A DNA stretch of 21,702 bases from UBA7236 sp036734545 (GCA_036734545.1 DAIMYJ010000051.1:1-21702), one strand, 5' to 3'; shown: positions 1-7,048, counted from the first letter of the stretch. The notes: generated from the letters alone by a model not told the origin. A program made the numbers and translations.

Positions 1-68
1 ATAAAGAGCAGGAGATCAAGGATATCACTTCCGATCTGAAACGGAAGGAGATGGATGATTATTTGTGA
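1..68 (+). CDS. C-terminal end of an unknown protein (partial)
   Basis: Reading from base 3 there is an open frame of 21 codons ending in TGA at 66-68. The residues are highly charged (KEQEIKDITSDLKRKEMDDYL is split by no stop), rich in Lys, Glu and Asp, and look like the end of a helical or coiled-coil segment. The stop lies only 3 nt from the stop of the convergent glycosyltransferase gene, as expected for two real tail-to-tail genes. The other two forward frames are closed early. Too little is visible to name a function. Confidence 0.5.
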   Translation, partial: KEQEIKDITSDLKRKEMDDYL

Positions 69-71
69 TCC

Positions 72-1163
72 TTATCGTTGGAGTTCTATTGCTTCAAGCA
101 ATTTCCTTAATTGCTCCTTAAATTGAAAATTCCGCAGGACACTTGCTTGTGCTGCGGCACCAAACCGTTTACGAATTTCAGCATCCTGAGCGAGGGTGTT
201 CACGGCAGCGGCAAACGCCCGTGTATCGTGCAGAGGCACCAGAAATCCTGTTATGTTGTGCTCAACGATCTCGGGATTACTGCTGACCGAATAGGCCACC
301 ACAGGTTTTTGGTTTGCCATCGCCTCCGCCAATACAAATCCGAATCCCTCCCAGTGTGATGATAGCAGAAAAATATCGATGCTGCGCATGAACGCCGGCA
401 TGTCCTCGACAAATCCCATCAATACCACCTGATCCTGCAATTGCAAGGATGCGATCTGTTGCTCCAGCACACCGCGTTCCTCTCCTTCACCGGCAATGAA
501 CAAAGTGAATGGCAGTTTGCGGTCCCGCAGTATCGCTGCCACGGCTAGCAGGTCCATCTGTCCTTTTTGTTTGGTCAGCCGACCTGCGTTCCCCAGTATG
601 ATGCCGCTGCCTTTTTGTACGATCAGCGGATGTTTGGTCGGCGTGTCGGGCAATTCGGTGTCTATTCCGTGATATACGACCTGCACCGGCAATAATCCGG
701 ATACCTGTTGCATATCCTGCAACATCAATCGCCTGGTCTCTTCCGAGTTGGCGACGATATGCGTGAGCGTGGAAGTAAACAAACGGCGATTAATGAAACT
801 ATTCTTTACCGGCGCCGCCAGTCCGCGCAAATACACGATGCGTTCAACACCTGCGCGTCTGGCAGCCGGCGCACCGGCCTTTACATCCTGCGAGGTGGTG
901 AATACCACGGCATCGGGTTGTACCTGTTGCAGCACATGAGCGATGTTGCGCAGCGCGAAAGGCGACAGAAAAGAAAGGTTGCGCACGCGCACATGCACGC
1001 ATTCAATACCTGCTGCCGATGCACGCTTCCAGAGCGCACCGTCGCGGTCGCAGGCCATCACCACCGAATACCCCAGCTCGCGGCATCCGATAGCATGGTC
1101 GAGATGCAGTTTTTCACCACCTCCCCAAAAACGCACGGAATTAAAAAAGCAGATGCGCGGCAT
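72..1163 (-). CDS. Glycosyltransferase family 4 (GT-B fold)
   Basis: This 363-residue protein is a typical cytoplasmic or membrane-associated glycosyltransferase that moves a sugar from a nucleotide donor to a lipid- or glycan-linked acceptor. The N-terminal domain (about 1-180) holds a glycine-rich acceptor-side loop (FWGGGEK, 12-18). The C-terminal domain (about 185-363) shows the donor-binding signatures of GT4: GRLTKQKG near 194-201, IAGEGEER near 223-230, and the E-x7-E motif (E272 to E280 in WEGFGFVLAEAMA). Length is normal for GT4. There is no signal peptide. The substrate cannot be told: no other polysaccharide or lipopolysaccharide genes lie next to it in the window. It is divergent from the aminotransferase gene, with 73 nt between them. 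Confidence 0.88.
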   Translation of the reverse strand: MPRICFFNSVRFWGGGEKLHLDHAIGCRELGYSVVMACDRDGALWKRASAAGIECVHVRVRNLSFLSPFALRNIAHVLQQVQPDAVVFTTSQDVKAGAPAARRAGVERIVYLRGLAAPVKNSFINRRLFTSTLTHIVANSEETRRLMLQDMQQVSGLLPVQVVYHGIDTELPDTPTKHPLIVQKGSGIILGNAGRLTKQKGQMDLLAVAAILRDRKLPFTLFIAGEGEERGVLEQQIASLQLQDQVVLMGFVEDMPAFMRSIDIFLLSSHWEGFGFVLAEAMANQKPVVAYSVSSNPEIVEHNITGFLVPLHDTRAFAAAVNTLAQDAEIRKRFGAAAQASVLRNFQFKEQLRKLLEAIELQR

Positions 1164-1167
1164 GCAG

Positions 1168-1175
1168 TAAAATTA
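1168..1175 (-). promoter_or_regulatory. Possible -7 box of the glycosyltransferase gene
   Basis: On the minus strand TAATTTTA sits 4 nt before the ATG and fits the Bacteroidota -7 consensus TAnnTTTG except for the last base. No TTG is seen at the expected -33 spacing, so the call is weak. If real, the transcript would be nearly leaderless. Confidence 0.25.
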
Positions 1176-1224
1176 CGCGAAACTGTGATAGTGCATAGGA
1201 CGCTGCAGATTAGGATAATTCCCT

Positions 1225-1232
1225 TACTTTTA
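1225..1232 (+). promoter_or_regulatory. Possible -7 box of the aminotransferase gene
   Basis: TACTTTTA lies 4 nt before the ATG at 1237 and matches TAnnTTTG in all but the last base. No clear -33 TTG precedes it. It mirrors the arrangement in front of the divergent gene. Transcription would start at or just before the start codon. Confidence 0.25.
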
Positions 1233-1236
1233 TCCC

Positions 1237-2394
1237 ATGGCCGACCAGAAAGTATCGATCAAAAGTAAACTACCACAGGCGGGCATTTCCATTTTCGCCC
1301 GCATGACCGCCCTGGCCAATCAGCATGGTGCCATCAATTTAGCTCAGGGATTTCCTGATTTTCTGTCCAGCGAAAAACTGATCGACCTCGTGCATCAATA
1401 CATGCGCAAGGGCATGAATCAGTATGCACCGATGCCGGGCGTGCTGAGTCTGCGCGAGCGCATAGCGGAAAAAGTTGCCACCATCTACCAGGCACAGTAT
1501 CATCCCGACACAGAGATCACCATCACCGCAGGTGCCACGCAGGCCATCTATACAAGTATTGCGGCAACTATACGGGAGGGTGATGAGGTGATCATCTTTG
1601 AACCGGCTTATGATAGTTATGCGCCCGCCATACGCATTCACGGCGGAGTGCCTGTGCCTATTGCCCTTGAAGCGCCGGCATATCGTATCGACTGGAACGC
1701 GGTTAAAAAGATGGTGACCCAGCGCACGCGCATGATCATGATCAACACCCCGCACAATCCCACCGGCACCGTGTTGCATGCTGCCGACATCAAACAGCTG
1801 ATCAGGATCGTTTCGGGTAAAGACATCATCATTCTGAGTGATGAAGTATATGAACACATCATTTTTGATGGTCAGCGGCATGAGAGCGTTTTATTTTATC
1901 CCGAGCTCCGTGACAGAAGCATGGTGATCTTTTCTTTCGGCAAGACCTATCACAATACCGGATGGAAGATCGGCTATGTGTTGGCGCCGGAATATCTGAC
2001 GCGGGAATTCCGCAGTGTGCATCAGTTCGAAGTGTTTTCGGTGAACACGCCCATTCAGCATGCCCTTGCCGATTTTATGCTGGATCCCGAAGAATATCGT
2101 CAGGTGAGCGCCATGTATGAAAAAAAACGCGATCTGTTCGCCAACATGCTCCGTCAGTCGCGGTTTACGCTTACCCCTTCCGCGGGCACCTATTTTCAGC
2201 TGCTGGACTACAGTGCCATTTCCGACAGCAATGACATGGATTTTGCCGAACATCTGACTATCGAACACAAGATCGCCGCCATACCTTTATCACCCTTTTA
2301 CCGCAATGGTTCACAAGCGCCTGTTCTGCGTTTTTGTTTTGCCAAACAGGACAGCACGCTGGAGCGCGCAGCAGAAATATTATGCAAGATCTGA
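1237..2394 (+). CDS. ybdL: Methionine/glutamine aminotransferase, YbdL type (class I/II, PLP)
   Basis: A 385-residue fold-type I PLP aminotransferase very like E. coli YbdL, which prefers methionine and other large residues, and like kynurenine aminotransferase / glutamine transaminase K. Visible family marks: LAQGFPDF near 35-42, NQYAPMPG near 61-68, TAGATQA near 97-103 (phosphate cup), NPTG (174-177), SDEVYEH (201-207, Asp202 and Tyr205 contact PLP) and SFGKTYHNTGWKIGY with the Schiff-base Lys236. RFCFAK near the C-terminus carries the carboxylate-binding Arg. Length matches the family. The last 13 bases overlap the omega-amidase gene, so the two are probably co-translated. Together they fit the last step of methionine salvage (2-oxo-4-methylthiobutyrate to methionine with glutamine as donor), the amidase then clearing 2-oxoglutaramate. 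The pairing and pathway are known for these families; the exact substrate here is inferred. Confidence 0.9.
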   Translation: MADQKVSIKSKLPQAGISIFARMTALANQHGAINLAQGFPDFLSSEKLIDLVHQYMRKGMNQYAPMPGVLSLRERIAEKVATIYQAQYHPDTEITITAGATQAIYTSIAATIREGDEVIIFEPAYDSYAPAIRIHGGVPVPIALEAPAYRIDWNAVKKMVTQRTRMIMINTPHNPTGTVLHAADIKQLIRIVSGKDIIILSDEVYEHIIFDGQRHESVLFYPELRDRSMVIFSFGKTYHNTGWKIGYVLAPEYLTREFRSVHQFEVFSVNTPIQHALADFMLDPEEYRQVSAMYEKKRDLFANMLRQSRFTLTPSAGTYFQLLDYSAISDSNDMDFAEHLTIEHKIAAIPLSPFYRNGSQAPVLRFCFAKQDSTLERAAEILCKI

Positions 2395-3179
2395 CATTGA
2401 CTCTGGTGCAGGCCGATCTGGTCTGGGAAAGTCCATCAGCCAACCTTCAGCATTTCGAAGAGTTGCTGGCCGACGTACGCCAAACCGATATTATCGTATT
2501 GCCGGAGATGTTCAGCACCGGGTTTACGATGGAGAGTAAGCACTTCGCGCAGAATATGATGGGCAGCTCAGTGCAATGGATGCGCACCATGGCCATGCAG
2601 AAGCAGGCGGTGGTCACAGGCAGCCTGATCATTGAGGATGATGGCAGCTATTATAACCGCCTGATATGGATGGAGCCGAGCGGTGAACTGCAGTATTACG
2701 ACAAGCGACATCTCTTTTCCCTGGCCGGGGAAGAAAAACATTATACCCCCGGCAAACACAAGATATTTCCTGAGATCCACGACTGGAAAATATTACCGTT
2801 GATCTGCTATGACCTGCGCTTCCCGGTATGGAGCAGGCAGTCGCCGCCGTTCACCGAGCTGGGTGCGCACCCCTACCACCTGCTCATCTATGTAGCTAAC
2901 TGGCCCGAGCGCCGCGTGTATGCCTGGGAGCAGCTGCTGATCGCCCGCGCCATTGAAAATCAGTGCTACGTGGTGGGCGTTAACCGGGTGGGCAACGATG
3001 GTAATGCGGTATACCACAGCGGACACAGCACAGTGATCGACCCCATGGGGCAGCGGCTCCTGTCAGTGGCGCACGATGAAGCCGTGGAAACCGTAACCCT
3101 CAACGGTACCCTGCTGAACGATATCCGCGATAGGCTTCCCTTCCTCGACGATCGTGATGAGTTTGAGCTGCGGAGGTGA
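2382..3179 (+). CDS. yafV: Omega-amidase (YafV/Nit2-like, nitrilase superfamily)
   Basis: This 265-residue carbon-nitrogen hydrolase should split 2-oxoglutaramate (or 2-oxosuccinamate) into the 2-oxo acid and ammonia, pulling glutamine transamination forward. The catalytic triad of the superfamily is visible: Glu42 in LPEMFSTGF, Lys108 in YYDKRHLF and Cys142 in LICYDLRFP. The ANWPERR segment near 182-188 is characteristic of the YafV branch. I chose the ATG at 2382 because homology begins at MQDLTLTLVQ; the upstream in-frame ATG at 2334 would add 16 residues that belong to the aminotransferase reading region. The overlap with the aminotransferase is 13 bp. No terminator is visible in the 98 nt after it. 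Confidence 0.92.
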   Translation: MQDLTLTLVQADLVWESPSANLQHFEELLADVRQTDIIVLPEMFSTGFTMESKHFAQNMMGSSVQWMRTMAMQKQAVVTGSLIIEDDGSYYNRLIWMEPSGELQYYDKRHLFSLAGEEKHYTPGKHKIFPEIHDWKILPLICYDLRFPVWSRQSPPFTELGAHPYHLLIYVANWPERRVYAWEQLLIARAIENQCYVVGVNRVGNDGNAVYHSGHSTVIDPMGQRLLSVAHDEAVETVTLNGTLLNDIRDRLPFLDDRDEFELRR

Positions 3180-3213
3180 AATGTTAAAATTTCAATAAAT
3201 ATGACTATACCTC

Positions 3214-3245
3214 TTGCAGAAGTGTTTCACGTGATGATATCTTTG
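3214..3245 (+). promoter_or_regulatory. Promoter of the SPFH operon (TTG-N21-TATCTTTG)
   Basis: TTG at 3214-3216 is followed after 21 nt by TATCTTTG at 3238-3245, a full match to the Bacteroidota housekeeping -7 consensus TAnnTTTG. The start codon at 3278 lies 32 nt downstream, leaving a leader of roughly 25-28 nt. This is the clearest promoter in the window. Confidence 0.7.
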
Positions 3246-3254
3246 TGATATCAT
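3234..3254. promoter_or_regulatory. Perfect 21-bp palindrome over the -7 box: candidate operator
   Basis: ATGATATC (3234-3241), 5 nt TTTGT, then GATATCAT (3247-3254): two exact 8-bp inverted arms. The dyad covers the whole -7 box and the likely start of transcription, where a bound dimer would block RNA polymerase. The operon it controls ends with a gene for an Arc-like ribbon-helix-helix protein, making autorepression the simplest idea. Binding by that protein is inference. Confidence 0.55.
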
Positions 3255-3277
3255 TTTAGCATCTAATCCTAAAAACT

Positions 3278-4132
3278 ATGATAACTGACAAAATTGTAAA
3301 ACCCAACTCCGGGTTCCTGATGTTGTTCCTGCAATTGATCGTAGCCGGAGGCATCGTTTATGTGACCGCTACCTTTCATCCGGCCTTTTCCCTGCTCATG
3401 CTGCTATGGTTGTTCCTGCTGATCGGCTTCTTCATCGTTAATCCCAACGATGCCAAGGTGCTGATACTGTTCGGAAAATATGCGGGCACGGTAACCGAAA
3501 ACGGCTTCTACTGGGCGAATCCCTTCTACGGAAAACACAAAGTATCCCTGAAGGCAAGAACCCTTGACGGCGATAAGATCAAAGTGAACGATAAGCTGGG
3601 TAATCCCATCATCATCGGTGCGGTGATCGTATGGCAGGTAGATGACGCGGCCAAAGCCAAGTTTGAGGTAGAGAATTATGAGATGTATGTTAAACTGCAA
3701 AGCGATGCAGCCGTTCGTCATCTCGCCGGATCATTCTCTTATGATCACTTTGGCGACGACGATGCACAGGAAGTGACCCTGCGCAGCGGTGGTGAACACA
3801 TCAACGAGATGCTGGTGGGCGAACTCAAAGAGCGCTTGCAACTGGCCGGTGTGCGCATAATTGAAGCGCGCATCACTCACCTGGCCTATGCCGAAGAGAT
3901 CGCCGGAGCCATGCTGCAGCGTCAGCAGGCAACAGCTGTGGTAGCCGCGCGCACCAAGATCGTGGAAGGCGCTGTTGGCATGGTGCAACTGGCACTGCAC
4001 AAATTATCCAATGAACACATCGTTGAGCTGGATGAAGAAAAGAAAGCCGCTATGGTAAGCAACCTGTTGGTGGTACTGTGCTCTGATAAAGCGGCCAATC
4101 CTGTAGTGAACACCGGAACATTATATCATTGA
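3278..4132 (+). CDS. SPFH/Band 7 (stomatin-like) membrane protein
   Basis: A 284-residue integral membrane protein of the SPFH (stomatin, prohibitin, flotillin, HflK/C) superfamily. Two hydrophobic segments (about 12-32 and 35-53) form an N-terminal hairpin. The SPFH domain follows from about 54 to 240, with NPNDAKVLILFGKYAGT at its start, a KVNDKLGNPIIIGAVIVWQV core strand region and a helical part with the typical MLQRQQATAVVAARTKIVEGA near 210-231. Such proteins form large ring- or cage-like oligomers in membranes and help other membrane proteins to be placed or turned over. It leads an operon with a small membrane protein (12 nt gap) and an RHH regulator. No protease of the NfeD or FtsH type accompanies it. 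Fold call firm, cellular role unknown. Confidence 0.88.
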   Translation: MITDKIVKPNSGFLMLFLQLIVAGGIVYVTATFHPAFSLLMLLWLFLLIGFFIVNPNDAKVLILFGKYAGTVTENGFYWANPFYGKHKVSLKARTLDGDKIKVNDKLGNPIIIGAVIVWQVDDAAKAKFEVENYEMYVKLQSDAAVRHLAGSFSYDHFGDDDAQEVTLRSGGEHINEMLVGELKERLQLAGVRIIEARITHLAYAEEIAGAMLQRQQATAVVAARTKIVEGAVGMVQLALHKLSNEHIVELDEEKKAAMVSNLLVVLCSDKAANPVVNTGTLYH

Positions 4133-4144
4133 TCCTGATCTGTT

Positions 4145-4648
4145 ATGGATTTTCGCGAAGAACAAAAGATCTCTGTAATGTGGATACGCTGGATGTTCAT
4201 TCTGTCCGGCGTATTCACCCTTTTCATTTTGTTTGCCGTTGTGCTGAAGGAAGAAGAGGCCGTTGACATATATATCGGCATATTGATCGTTGTGCCGATA
4301 CTGGTGCTGACGTATGCCCTTGTATTCATGACCACGCTGACCACCATATGTGATGCAGGCGGATGGCATTATCAGTATCCGCCCTTTGTGTGGAAGCAAA
4401 AGACACTGGGCTACGCCGATATCGCCTCGTGGAAGATCATCCGCATCCGCGACCTGCTGAGTTATGGAGGATACGGCTACCGCATCAAAAGCTTCGGCAA
4501 ACATCGCCATGTAGGATTTATCATGGGTAGCAACGACGCCGTGGAATTCATCCTCACCAACGGAAAGAAATTCGTATTCACCACTCACCATCCCTCAGAG
4601 ATACAAAGCGCTCTCCGTAAACACGCTGCACAAAAAGAACTGCACTGA
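4145..4648 (+). CDS. Small two-helix membrane protein with a cytoplasmic C-terminal domain
   Basis: A 167-residue protein that I cannot assign to a named family. Two transmembrane segments are clear (about 12-33 and 41-63), separated by a short acidic loop (KEEEAVD). The remaining 100 residues are soluble and rich in beta-strand patterns (WHYQYPPFVWKQKTLGYADI, then KFVFTTHHPSEIQSALRK), resembling small PH-like domains attached to bacterial membrane anchors. The His-rich end (HHPSEIQSALRKHAAQ) is helical. It lies 12 nt after the SPFH gene and overlaps the next gene by one base, so it is probably a partner of the SPFH oligomer. That partnership is inference from position only. Confidence 0.65.
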   Translation: MDFREEQKISVMWIRWMFILSGVFTLFILFAVVLKEEEAVDIYIGILIVVPILVLTYALVFMTTLTTICDAGGWHYQYPPFVWKQKTLGYADIASWKIIRIRDLLSYGGYGYRIKSFGKHRHVGFIMGSNDAVEFILTNGKKFVFTTHHPSEIQSALRKHAAQKELH

Positions 4649-4848
4649 TGGCCAAGGAAGAAAAGAAACAGTCGAAAGACCGCCAGGCCTTTATCCTGCG
4701 TGTTTCGCCGGACATTCTCAAGGCGCTGGAACATTGGGCTGCCGATGATTTCAGGAGTGTGAACGGACAAATAGAATATCTCTTGCATGAAGCTTTGAGA
4801 AAAAGCGGCCGACTGAAGAACCGCGGCACTGACGACCCTGCGAAGTGA
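4648..4848 (+). CDS. Arc/MetJ-type ribbon-helix-helix DNA-binding protein
   Basis: A 66-residue protein with the ribbon-helix-helix pattern: a strand (QAFILRVS, 14-21), a first helix (PDILKALEHWAADDF), a turn (RSVNGQ) and a second helix (IEYLLHEALRKSG). The RSVNGQIEYLL segment is close to the same place in phage P22 Arc. It would work as a dimer or dimer of dimers placing the strand in the DNA major groove. Its ATG shares one base with the stop of the preceding gene (TGATG), which implies coupled translation. No toxin gene lies next to it. The likely target is the palindrome at its own operon promoter. The short acidic and basic tail (KNRGTDDPAK) is not part of the fold. Confidence 0.8.
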   Translation: MAKEEKKQSKDRQAFILRVSPDILKALEHWAADDFRSVNGQIEYLLHEALRKSGRLKNRGTDDPAK

Positions 4849-4887
4849 TGCAGATAAGGCGATCAGGGATCACCGATAAACGTAAAT

Positions 4888-4923
4888 AAAAAAGGCCGGT
4901 GCATTTTCAGCACCGGCCTTTTT
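4888..4923. terminator. Bidirectional rho-independent terminator
   Basis: A perfect 12-bp stem (4891-4902 with 4910-4921, GC-rich core GGCCGGTGC) and a 7-nt loop, flanked by an A-run on the left (4888-4893) and a T-run on the right (4919-4923). It therefore ends transcripts from both sides. It sits between the convergent RHH gene and the T9SS repeat-protein gene, 17 nt from the latter's stop codon. Confidence 0.92.
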
Positions 4924-4939
4924 ACTCACTATTACTCAA

Positions 4940-6949
4940 TTAATGTTGCACAATAAAGGTTTGCGTAAGCACCTGCTCACCATTGGTAACATGTACGCAA
5001 TACATACCGGCAGGGATCTGCTCAGTAGAGATCACGGCGTTGCCGTTGATCACTTCTGCACGTGTGATTGAGCGGCCGGTCATATCGGTGATATAGACCA
5101 TTTGCAGATCAGCACTTACAGAAGCCAGTTGCACGGTCACGCTGCTGTTTGCCGGATTCGGAGCGATGCTGAATGCCTGTTGTGCATTCAGATCTTCCAC
5201 CTGCACACCATCGCAGTCTTCACAGCTTGCCCAGCATACAACGCCCAGATCAGCGTCACCGGTAACCTCCAGATAACGGTTAGTGAAACCGCCTGTGGTA
5301 ATGGTGCAAGGATCGCCTACGGTCAGGTTCTCTGATCCTGCCCAGGTGTCATAAGCAAATTTATATTCGTAAATACCGGCAGGCAGATTGATGGTAAGTT
5401 CCCAGATATCGTCGCCATCCGGATCAGCCATCGGCGCACAACCGCCGCACCAGCCGTTGAATGTTCCGTTCACTTCAGGAGTGGTGTAGGTTTCTGTTAC
5501 ATCTTCCATATTTACTTTGAAGATGATCTCAAATGTAGAGTCTACCACACCATCGCAAGCCTCGCAGCTGCCCCAGCATACTTCATCCAACACCATGTCT
5601 TCGGATACCACCAAAGAACGATTGGTAAATCCAAAAGCGGTAACAGTACAAGGATCTCCTTCTGTCAGGTTCTCAGAACCCGCCCATGAGTCATAGGCGA
5701 ATTTGTATTCATAGGTTCCTGCTGCCAGTTCGATGTCCAATGTCCAAACATTATCGCCATCGGGATCGGCCATCGGCGCACAACCGCCGCACCAGCCATT
5801 GAAGGTACCGTTCACTTCAGGAGTGGTGAAAGCAGCAGCCACCTCGTTCATATCAACAACAAAGGTTACTGTATACATATCCTCTACCACATCACAATCC
5901 AAACAAGAGCCCCAGCATACCACATCCAATACTACATCACCTGTAACGGTGAGTGCACGGTTGGTAAAACCACCATCAGTAACAGTACAGGGTGCACCGG
6001 CCATCAGGTTCTCAGAACCGGCCCAGGCATCATAGGCAAACTTATATTGATATTCACCGGCGGTTAAGCTCAGTGTTGTGGTCCAAATACCATCACCATC
6101 TGCATCTTCCAGCGGGTCACAACCACCGCACCAGCCATTGAAGGTGCCATTCACCTCAGGAAGGGTGAACGGTTCGGCAACTTCATTCATATTCACCTGG
6201 AAGGTAACGCTGTAGGTTGAGTCGGTGCCGTCACAATCAGTGCAGCTACCCCAGCATACTACGTCCAGTTCAGTATCATCACTCACCGTGAGTGAACGAT
6301 TGGTGAAACCAAAGGCGGTAACGGTGCAGGGGTCGCCTTCAGTAAGGGATTCCTGTCCGGCCCAGCCGTCATAAGCAAATTTGTATTCATAAGTGCCGGG
6401 AGCGAGAGAGATGGTGGTTGACCAAATACCGTCGCCATCCGGGTCTTCCAGCGGGTTACAACCGCCACACCAGCCGTTGAAGGTGCCGTTCACCTCGGGT
6501 GTTGTGAATGCTGCGCCTACTTCGTTCATGTTTACGTAAAAAGTGACATCGTAAACATCCAGCGGACAGGCTTCGCAGCTGCCCCAGCAAACTGCATCAA
6601 GCACTACATCACCGGTCAGATCCAGAAAACGGTTCGTGAAGCCGAATGCAGAAACGGTACAGGGATCCCCTTCTGTAAGGGACTCCTGGCCGGCCCAGCC
6701 ATCATAAGCGAACTTGTATTCGTAGGTACCGGCATCGAGAGCCAGGGTGGTAGACCAGATGCCATCGCCATCGGGGTCCTCCAGCGGGTTACAACCGCCG
6801 CACCAGCCATTGAAAGTGCCATTCACCTCAGGTGTAGTGAAAGGCGCGCCCACCAGGTTCATGTTCACCTGGAAGGTGACGTTGTACGTCTGTGCCGAAG
6901 CGGATAACACCGTCATACACACCACGGCAGCAAGTAGAAATGATCTCAT
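4940..6949 (-). CDS. Secreted protein with five CBM48-like repeats and a T9SS sorting domain
   Basis: A 669-residue extracellular protein. Residues 1-20 are a signal peptide ending ASA-Q. Five repeats of 110-114 residues follow (21-131, 132-244, 245-358, 359-471, 472-581). Each has a core EVNGTFNGWCGGC, an acidic DPDGDG turn and YEYKFAYD-W, resembling the glycogen-binding (CBM48/CBM20, AMPK-beta) beta-sandwich, with six conserved cysteines per repeat that could form three disulfides. From 594 comes a type A T9SS sorting domain (SIAPNPANSSVTVQL ... AGMYCVHV ... QTFIVQH), removed after export across the outer membrane. No catalytic domain is present, so it is probably a released or surface-attached glycan binder. 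I recall similar modules attached to GH16 enzymes of marine Bacteroidota. It is divergent from the glucanase operon, which fits a shared substrate. Exact ligand unknown. Confidence 0.85.
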   Translation of the reverse strand: MRSFLLAAVVCMTVLSASAQTYNVTFQVNMNLVGAPFTTPEVNGTFNGWCGGCNPLEDPDGDGIWSTTLALDAGTYEYKFAYDGWAGQESLTEGDPCTVSAFGFTNRFLDLTGDVVLDAVCWGSCEACPLDVYDVTFYVNMNEVGAAFTTPEVNGTFNGWCGGCNPLEDPDGDGIWSTTISLAPGTYEYKFAYDGWAGQESLTEGDPCTVTAFGFTNRSLTVSDDTELDVVCWGSCTDCDGTDSTYSVTFQVNMNEVAEPFTLPEVNGTFNGWCGGCDPLEDADGDGIWTTTLSLTAGEYQYKFAYDAWAGSENLMAGAPCTVTDGGFTNRALTVTGDVVLDVVCWGSCLDCDVVEDMYTVTFVVDMNEVAAAFTTPEVNGTFNGWCGGCAPMADPDGDNVWTLDIELAAGTYEYKFAYDSWAGSENLTEGDPCTVTAFGFTNRSLVVSEDMVLDEVCWGSCEACDGVVDSTFEIIFKVNMEDVTETYTTPEVNGTFNGWCGGCAPMADPDGDDIWELTINLPAGIYEYKFAYDTWAGSENLTVGDPCTITTGGFTNRYLEVTGDADLGVVCWASCEDCDGVQVEDLNAQQAFSIAPNPANSSVTVQLASVSADLQMVYITDMTGRSITRAEVINGNAVISTEQIPAGMYCVHVTNGEQVLTQTFIVQH
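5207..6889 (-). repeat. Five tandem coding repeats of 330-342 bp
   Basis: Repeat units on the minus strand are 6557-6889, 6218-6556, 5876-6217, 5537-5875 and 5207-5536. The protein cores are nearly the same, but many third codon positions differ, so the copies are not fresh duplicates. Units 1 and 2 share GQESLTEGDPC and NPLEDPDGDGIWSTT. Units 4 and 5 share CAPMADPDGD. Unit 3 is intermediate (DPLEDADGDG with GSENL). This pattern suggests stepwise duplication with strong constraint on the protein. Confidence 0.9.
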
Positions 6950-6968
6950 ATGTGTTGAGTTTATATGG

Positions 6969-6981
6969 TTACAGAATGTAA
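6969..6981. promoter_or_regulatory. Dyad TTACA-N3-TGTAA, candidate operator
   Basis: Exact 5-bp inverted arms (6969-6973 and 6977-6981) separated by GAA, about where transcription of the T9SS repeat gene should begin and touching its -7 box. Together with the second TTGTA/TACAA dyad 12 nt away it may form a paired site for the Nudix-type regulator encoded just to the right. Binding is inferred. Confidence 0.4.
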
Positions 6982-7008
6982 ATATACTGCTTTTTGTAGG
7001 TTTTACAA
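6979..7008 (-). promoter_or_regulatory. Promoter of the T9SS repeat-protein gene
   Basis: On the minus strand TTG (7006-7008) is followed after 19 nt by TATATTTA (6979-6986), a match to TTG-N19-TAnnTTTG with one mismatch at the last base. The start codon lies 29 nt downstream. Confidence 0.55.
6994..7008. promoter_or_regulatory. Dyad TTGTA-N5-TACAA, candidate operator
   Basis: Exact 5-bp inverted arms at 6994-6998 and 7004-7008 with a GGTTT spacer. The right arm contains the -33 TTG of the leftward promoter, so a bound protein would cover it. It lies in the 129-nt region shared with the operon led by the NrtR-like regulator. Confidence 0.4.
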
Positions 7009-7048
7009 TATGTTGTTGTTTTTTTTACTATAAGTAGCCCAAATGCCC

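Noticed and set aside
708..1268. Forward open frame of 186 codons
   Set aside because: It lies opposite the glycosyltransferase gene, has a composition of random frames (many Arg, His, Cys) and no domain.
1339..1881. Reverse open frame of 180 codons
   Set aside because: Antisense to the aminotransferase gene; His- and Gly-rich pattern typical of shadow frames.
4648..4848. Antitoxin of a toxin-antitoxin pair
   Set aside because: RHH proteins are often antitoxins, but no toxin-like gene is adjacent; the partners are membrane proteins.
5207..6889. CRISPR array or other noncoding repeat
   Set aside because: The units are about 340 bp, in frame and coding, with mostly silent differences; no spacers.
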